This document shows positions 58,908 to 64,000 of a stretch of 64,000 nt of DNA, in pieces. The notes under the pieces were generated by a model. It had not been told where the DNA came from. It saw only the letters and a list, made by a program, of their open reading frames with translations, and made no database searches. The stretch is from Primulina eburnea (Eukaryota > Streptophyta > Magnoliopsida > Lamiales > Gesneriaceae), in contig NC_133102.1 of NCBI RefSeq assembly GCF_022965805.1, forward strand, positions 8,688,885 through 8,752,884, read 5' to 3'. The translations under genes and the position numbers were made by a program. Numbering within the stretch: the stretch's first letter is position 1; every line of letters starts with the position of its first letter.

Positions 58908-60218
58908 TCACGTATGGGCTTCGTAAACATGAGATGCCAACCGAGGCTTTGGCTGCACCATCAAACGCTCCGAACGTCCTAACGTTAGAGCAAAAGCCTC
59001 CTTCAATGGGGGCAGTTGTCCATCCACGAGGCCGAAATCGAATGCGTGGATCAACGTCGCGGTCAACAACTGAACCATGCGTATGCCCAAGCTCACTCCC
59101 GCGCATATTCGGCGCCCGGCGCCGAAGGGTATCATCTCGAAATCAGTCCCTCTAACGTCAACATTGGGCCTCTCCCCACCAGGCATAAACCGTTGGGGCC
59201 GGAACTCGAGAGGCTCAGCCCACACGTCAGGATCACGGCCTATGGCCCAAACGTTGACGAGAAGTGTTGTCCCCTTGGGAATGAAGTATCCGTTGATCTC
59301 GCAGCTCTCGTTGGCGATTCGCGGAAGGGAGAGTGGAGTAGAAGGATGGAGACGGAATATTTCCTTCACGATGGCTTGGAGGAATGTCAAATGAGGCAGG
59401 TCGGATTCGGCCACGAGCCGGTCCTTGCCGACTACCGAGTCGAGTTCTTGTTGGGCTCGAGCCAAAATATCCGGACGATTGAGGAGCTCAGCAATAGCCC
59501 ACTCTACAGTAGTAGATGTTGTATCTGTCCCCGCTATAAACAAGTTCTGCAATTGAAAAATAACCTTTCAAGAATTAAAAAAAAAAAGAAACTTTATTTC
59601 ATATCAAAATATATAATTGTTAATTTATTTTCATTTATACGAGTATGAGAGTTAGTTCGACACTACGTTTGGCATAATATCGTAAGAATACGATTGATCC
59701 GAGAAAACCATAAGATTTTTTCATTTGATAATTTGGATAGTCATGAGGATAAAATCACATACGAGAAACAAGGCTTTAATTTCTGTAGGAGTCGGCCTCT
59801 CTTCCTTGGTGCCATCATCCTCCACCTGCGAAGAAATCAAGATGCTCAATAGGTCCACATGTCCCTCTCTCCCGTGAGGGTCGTCGATCTTGTGATCTTC
59901 GATCATCGCATTCAGAAAAGAATCGAATCGCTTGTGGCCCACCTTCAACTTCTTCACCACTCCCTGTACGTCGAAACCTTTGAGGAGTGGGATAAAATCG
60001 CTCATCACGAACATACCTGCCAACGTCGTCACCTCCGCCACCAGTGCCTTTACCTCCTCCCCCTTGGTGTCCGCGCGGCCCTGTACATGGTCGACCAGGC
60101 GCCTCCCGAGGATCACGCGTGATATTGCGTTGGTGGTGCACGTGTTTATCATTTGGCCTAGATCCACCGGCGTTTGTATTGCACGAGCTAGAGCGCCGCT
60201 GAGAACTAGCACTTCTTC
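58908..60218 (-). CDS. Flavonoid 3'-hydroxylase (CYP75B), partial: last two exons
   Basis: F3'H is an ER-bound cytochrome P450 that hydroxylates the flavonoid B ring at 3', giving cyanidin- and quercetin-type products. Two exons are present: 59763-60218 (152 codons) and 58908-59546 (212 codons plus stop), joined by a phase-0 GT-AG intron. Visible motifs are the I-helix AGTDTT, KEIFRLHP (ExxR), and the signature VDVRGTDFEMIPFGAGRRIC with the heme-binding Cys. It ends PKPRLASHVYEAHT. The upstream border GTAG|GAAGAAGTG falls where family members have an intron before EEV. The missing first exon (about 150 residues: membrane anchor, Pro hinge, substrate-recognition site 1) is not found between 60219 and the window end. 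Instead, pararetroviral sequence begins within about 700 bp. The gene is either split by the insertion or truncated. Confidence 0.85.
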
Positions 60219-60949
60219 CTACAAAACCAAGAGTTTGAAAATATATGTTTTTTTTTTAAAAAAAGCAAATGGGGTTATTTTTTTTTTTTTATTAACAAAA
60301 GTTAGAAATATTTTTTTGCGAGAATGATGTTGGTCAAATAAATAAACCGACGATGAATAAAAAATGGGGAAATTGTCAAAAACTCCCATTTTCCACTCTC
60401 AACTTCCTCTTTACTCCCTACCCCATTAAAACTTTGTTTCAACTCCCCATATCCCTCAAATTTCCAAGTTTGCCCTTATATATTTATTTTAAATAATTGA
60501 TTTCCTTTTTTGTAGTAAAAGGCCCATCATGCTTCCGTAAAATAAATTGAATCTTTTACCTTTTTGACTAGAGTACCACCGGGTTATATCCACCGTTTTT
60601 TACGAACTGCTCCTCACAGTCCAACCACACGATCGCAACCGATGGTTACTAAGCAGATTCCTTCAGCAATACTTAGCACAGCTCTAATTCGTTTCCTACC
60701 TTAGAGCGTACAGCAAAAGATCAAATTTTGAAAATAATACATGATAGGGGCTAAGAGCAAAGATCTCTTTTATTCAAACACAAACATTTATTTATTACAT
60801 AGTAACCTCCTGTAGAGGAGGAGAAACTTGTTTAGCTACTTATCGTAGCTGAATTCTTAACACACATAAAACTTGAAAGAAAATATTACAACCTTGTATG
60901 AAAGAAATGGAGAAAATATTTGATGATCTTCACTTCCTTCTTCCGGCTT
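60219..60949 (-). other. F3'H upstream intron remnant running into viral leader-like DNA
   Basis: Above the acceptor at 60219-60222 the sequence is AT-rich with no coding match to the P450 N-terminus. Between about 60500 and 60949 it becomes what may be the leader/polyadenylation part of the viral sequence. On the minus strand, tandem AATAAA signals follow the TATA-like box by about 150 bp. The exact host-virus junction cannot be placed by eye. Confidence 0.45.
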
Positions 60950-60957
60950 TATTTATA
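60950..60957 (-). promoter_or_regulatory. TATA-like box of the putative viral full-length promoter
   Basis: The minus strand reads CTATAAATAAAG, about 800 bp after the last viral gene and before AATAAA signals. This matches the layout of caulimovirus genomes, where the 35S-type promoter and terminator lie in the intergenic region after the viroplasmin gene. Inferred from position. Confidence 0.45.
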
Positions 60958-61049
60958 GAAGGCTCTTTCGGATTTGAAACTCGGATTTCAAATCTTCATT
61001 AGCCTTTACAGCTTGCTTGGGGACCATGTAGTGGTTGAAGGGTCCCTGT

Positions 61050-61250
61050 CTAGATTATTAATCTGGACATTAACTTCTCATCCTCCTTTATCTCTTTTAG
61101 ATACCATTGACGATGAGTTTCCAGGATATCGGCAGTAATTTCATCTTTTTTATACTCTTTGAAATGATTTACTAACCATTTAAGAGCTTCTGCCTCTTTC
61201 CTCTTGTATGTTATCCTTCTTTTCAAAACTTTCAAATATACGCGATACAT
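61050..61250 (-). CDS. Small open reading frame in the viral intergenic region
   Basis: A 66-codon frame, strongly basic and acidic with Lys/Glu/Arg/Leu heptad-like spacing, lies between the viroplasmin-like gene and the TATA-like box. I do not recognise it. It may be a leader peptide or chance. Confidence 0.25.
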   Translation of the reverse strand: MYRVYLKVLKRRITYKRKEAEALKWLVNHFKEYKKDEITADILETHRQWYLKEIKEDEKLMSRLII

Positions 61251-61762
61251 TTTTAAGTTTTGATTCTGGTGTGTTAACTGGTTTCCTATCTGTCCTTATT
61301 TATGGATGAATTTTCGGGACCAGTTAATTTACTTTTACTTATTGGATTCCTTTTAGATTGGTATCCAATGCTTTGCTGAGTCATCCACCATTTGTTATTG
61401 GTGGTCTATTTGTCCTTTACCACTAATTAGTGGTTGTCTTGATTCTACCACTCACATGGTAGTGGTCCTACTTTTTATAATGGAGGGTCACATGTCCCTT
61501 TTAATTTTGTCGAGGAATCTTTGGTTTTTTGTATCCTCGAGGAAAATGTGCATGTGGTCCTTCCCCACTTGTCCTTGCTTCGGTAAAATGCTTCCGATCA
61601 GATCTTGGTTTGAAACCTTTACCGAACTCTGGTTCTTTCTGTATTTGGCATTCAGAGCAGATGTTCTCCGACCATCTTCCTATGTGTGCCATATTACAGA
61701 ACTTTCGGCGAGTCTCTTTGCTTGCCGGTAGCTTGCTGTTCCACAAGAGATTTCTTTTCTTT

Positions 61763-62800
61763 TCAAATAAATGATCCGTTCACTGAATGATTGTAGAACT
61801 TGAAAGGAAACTTGACTTTGTCCATCTCAGTAAGACAGACCCATAAACCCCAAGCTCTTCTGGTAGAAATGTCATCTTCAGTGATTGAAGCAACCAGGGG
61901 TGTTTCTTCTGTTGGAGGATCCTTGATAAATTTTTGGACATTTGTATCCGGCCTCCTTAGCTTGATGAAATGAAAGGCTTCGTGAGAACCTTTCCCTGCT
62001 GGTTCTGGTGCTGCACTAAAGAAGTATAGCTCCAAAACATCTCCTCTGGACAAATAATCATTGTTTGCCCAAGTCTCGTGAACAGCTTCCTGGATCCACT
62101 TTGGTAAACCTGAGATTTCCGGAAAGCTGGGTGATGTAGTATAAACTGAGGCAAGAGCCCCAAATTCATACCATGCTTTAACTTCCTTTGGATATGAATT
62201 TTGTTTCATCCATACCCTTGGATATTTTCCTGAAACGTCAACCCTGCTTGTAGCTGGGTTAATGCCAATTCGTGTTTTTAATTTCTCCCAATTCTGCTGA
62301 TAAACCTGAAATGGAGAAATTATACTTTCATTAGTATCAACCTTAGTTTTGCCTTTGTCAATACGAGGCCTAAGGTTAATCTCTCCCTCTTCAATCCCCG
62401 AGGTGAAGGGTTGACTTGAGGACTCAAGATAAGGATCAGGAGTCTCAATTTTTGTTTCAGCTGACTCATCTCGTGATGATCCCGACTTAACACTTGTGCA
62501 AGGGGTATTTGAATCCCCCGCTACAGGTATAGAGTCCTGTACTCGAAAACTCTCCATTTGAGAAACCAGTGGTCTCTCAATGCCCTGGAGGATGGGCCTT
62601 TGCGTTACAGACCATAACTGAGTATATGCCTGTAAACATCCTGTAATTCGATCAGAGACAATTCTCTTATCAGCTTGTTGTAGCCTTCCCGCAACTTCTG
62701 CGTTAACAGCTAACTTGTTGAACTCGGTTTGAAGCATTTCAAGGTGTTCCCTCAAATGCCTCTGCATCTTGATAATAGCATCAATATCAATGCTGTCCAT
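61763..62800 (-). CDS. Endogenous pararetrovirus: viroplasmin/transactivator-like protein
   Basis: This 345-residue reading frame lies directly after the RT-RNase H gene and overlaps its end by 14 bases. Its position matches caulimovirus ORF VI, whose product forms inclusion bodies and allows reinitiation on the polycistronic RNA. The N-terminal third looks like a coiled coil (many Leu, Gln, Glu) and the middle is Ser/Thr/Pro-rich. The last 170 residues form a folded domain with WYEFGALASVYTT and GLWVCLTEMDKVKFPFKF. No stop interrupts it. The function is inferred mainly from gene order; the sequence match recalled from memory is weak. Confidence 0.55.
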   Translation of the reverse strand: MDSIDIDAIIKMQRHLREHLEMLQTEFNKLAVNAEVAGRLQQADKRIVSDRITGCLQAYTQLWSVTQRPILQGIERPLVSQMESFRVQDSIPVAGDSNTPCTSVKSGSSRDESAETKIETPDPYLESSSQPFTSGIEEGEINLRPRIDKGKTKVDTNESIISPFQVYQQNWEKLKTRIGINPATSRVDVSGKYPRVWMKQNSYPKEVKAWYEFGALASVYTTSPSFPEISGLPKWIQEAVHETWANNDYLSRGDVLELYFFSAAPEPAGKGSHEAFHFIKLRRPDTNVQKFIKDPPTEETPLVASITEDDISTRRAWGLWVCLTEMDKVKFPFKFYNHSVNGSFI

Positions 62801-64000
62801 CTCTTGTTAAAAAATCTGCAAGAATATTTTCATGAGATTTTATTATCATAATATCAAAAATATAATTTTGACATAAAGCTTGCCATCGTAATAATCTAGC
62901 CTTCTCCGGTTTAGACTCAATTCTATTCCTCAAAAAGGCTTTAACTTGAGTGTTATCAACTTTCAAAGTGAATTTCTTTGCAAGTAAAAATAACGGCCAT
63001 TTTTCAAAAGCCCTTTTTACTGCATAAAATTCCTTTTCGTTGATATGCCATCTTATGGCTTCTGCGTCTGAGAATAACCCACTACAATATCTGCATGGTT
63101 GTTCTCCATCTGGTGTGAGCTTTGTTAATACTGCAGCCCACCAATGATCACTGACATCGGTATATAATACCAGATCATCCTCGTCTTGAGGAATAGCCAT
63201 CTTTGGAAGATTTTTGCAAACCTTCTTTAAATGGATAAGTCCTTTTGTGTGTTCGTCTGTCCATATAAATCTAGCATCTTTTTTCAACAATGGACTGAAC
63301 ACCTTCCTGTGTTTTGCTAGGTTTTTAATAAACATCCCAGCAAAATTAACAACCCCTAAAAAACTTTGAAGTTGCTTCTTGTCTTTGAGATTCTCTGGAA
63401 AATTCTGCACCTTTTCTACTATGTGTTCTTGCAGAATTATTCCTGATTCATCGATTTCAATTCCGAGAAATTCAATCTTTCTTGTAGCAATGACTGCTTT
63501 CTTTTCAGATAAAACCAGTCCTTCTTTCTTGCAAACATTAGAGAAAATCTCCAAATGTTTAACATGTTCATTCATATCTTTGGATGCTATTAAAACATCG
63601 TCGATGTAAACAAACATAAACTTGAAATAATCTTTGAAAAGATTATCCATCTTTGTTTGAAATATCTGGGGTGAGTTAGCCAATCCCATTGGTAATACTT
63701 CCCAAATATAATGTCCTTGAGGTGTGGAGAAAGCTGTGAATTTCTTGCTTTCTTCCTGCATCCGAATCTGATAGAATCCAGACTTGCAATCAAATTTAGA
63801 GAATATCTTGGCATTGCGAATGCAACTAATCAAGTGTTCTCTACTAGGTATAAAATACCCATCAAACTCCAGAATCTTATTAATTTCTTGATAATTAATA
63901 ACCAATCTGGGTTTTCCTCGTTTAATTTCACCATGATTTCTTACCAGAAAACCTGGACTACTATATGGTGACATACCTGCTTTGATTAATCCAAGGTCCA
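62787..64000 (-). CDS. Endogenous pararetrovirus: reverse transcriptase-RNase H, 5' end beyond window
   Basis: The minus-strand frame stays open to the window edge, so the N-terminal part (protease and start) is not visible. It shows the RT palm with the catalytic motif YIDD and the LPMGLANSPQIFQ motif. It then has an RNase H domain (LYTDVSDHWW, SDAEAIRWHINEKEFYAV) ending ILADFLTRD. This combined order and the RNase H spacing are typical of Caulimoviridae rather than Ty3/Gypsy, which would continue into an integrase. No integrase follows; the viroplasmin-like gene does. The visible part has no frameshift or stop. Plant genomes commonly hold such copies as inert integrants. Confidence 0.87.
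   Translation of the reverse strand, partial: DLGLIKAGMSPYSSPGFLVRNHGEIKRGKPRLVINYQEINKILEFDGYFIPSREHLISCIRNAKIFSKFDCKSGFYQIRMQEESKKFTAFSTPQGHYIWEVLPMGLANSPQIFQTKMDNLFKDYFKFMFVYIDDVLIASKDMNEHVKHLEIFSNVCKKEGLVLSEKKAVIATRKIEFLGIEIDESGIILQEHIVEKVQNFPENLKDKKQLQSFLGVVNFAGMFIKNLAKHRKVFSPLLKKDARFIWTDEHTKGLIHLKKVCKNLPKMAIPQDEDDLVLYTDVSDHWWAAVLTKLTPDGEQPCRYCSGLFSDAEAIRWHINEKEFYAVKRAFEKWPLFLLAKKFTLKVDNTQVKAFLRNRIESKPEKARLLRWQALCQNYIFDIMIIKSHENILADFLTRDGQH

Larger units (their letters stand above)
60900..64000 (-). mobile_element. Endogenous pararetrovirus segment (Caulimoviridae), extends past window
   Basis: From right to left: RT-RNase H, viroplasmin-like gene, intergenic region with hairpins and a TATA-like box, then AATAAA signals. 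This is the 3' half of a caulimovirus-type genome in one orientation. The visible genes are uninterrupted. Movement protein, coat protein and protease would lie beyond 64000 if present. Junctions with host DNA are not resolved. Confidence 0.8.

Noticed and set aside
59016..59648. A 210-codon plus-strand ORF opposite the P450
   Set aside because: It is the antisense shadow of the GC-rich flavonoid hydroxylase exon and matches no family.
59815..60141. A 108-codon minus-strand Gly/Arg-rich ORF
   Set aside because: It is an alternative frame of the F3'H exon at 59763-60218.

Overview
This is a plant nuclear window. Its genes have many introns with GT-AG borders, and they encode plant-specific families: remorin, SNAP33, a ZAT-type zinc finger, plastid BCCP, a UDP-glycosyltransferase, a LEO1-like protein and flavonoid 3'-hydroxylase. 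Intergenic DNA is AT-rich and full of transposons. A eudicot is clear from the gene types. An asterid such as a Lamiales species is only a guess, from memory of a short repeat family. No tRNA, rRNA, CRISPR array or prokaryotic feature was seen.

Layout. 1-1.2 kb: an old open reading frame is split by a 569-bp composite element made of two direct units with 46-bp inverted ends, joined through a perfect 110-bp palindrome and flanked by a 5-bp target duplication. 1.6-7.6 kb: a complete but non-coding LTR retrotransposon (minus orientation, TSD GTTAG) contains a nested non-autonomous CACTA element (TSD GTT). 7.8-9.3 kb: remorin gene (-). 11.3-13.7 kb: SNAP33-type Qbc-SNARE (-). 18.2-19.6 kb: four-finger C2H2 repressor with an EAR motif (-). 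25.9-28.9 kb: BCCP of plastid acetyl-CoA carboxylase in seven exons (+). 29.4-31.0 kb: UGT pseudogene with several frameshifts (-). 34.4-40.8 kb: full-length L1-type LINE with both ORFs open and a perfect 12-bp target duplication (+). 43.2-57.7 kb: a LEO1-like gene (+) whose 7.5-kb first intron holds a Copia element (TSD AATGT) nested in a decayed Gypsy element. 58.9-60.2 kb: the last two exons of flavonoid 3'-hydroxylase (-). 60.9-64 kb: an endogenous pararetrovirus (Caulimoviridae-type) on the same strand, where upstream sequence of that P450 would be expected.

Eight copies of one short inverted-repeat element (MITE-like, about 140-180 bp) are scattered between genes on both strands.

The genes do not form a pathway or cluster. 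They are ordinary housekeeping, signalling and metabolic genes in a transposon-rich region. What stands out is the series of nested and datable insertions, the palindromic dimer element, the intact LINE and the viral sequence next to a truncated anthocyanin-pathway gene. Exon borders were set by eye from splice signals, phase and protein similarity recalled from memory; no alignment was run.
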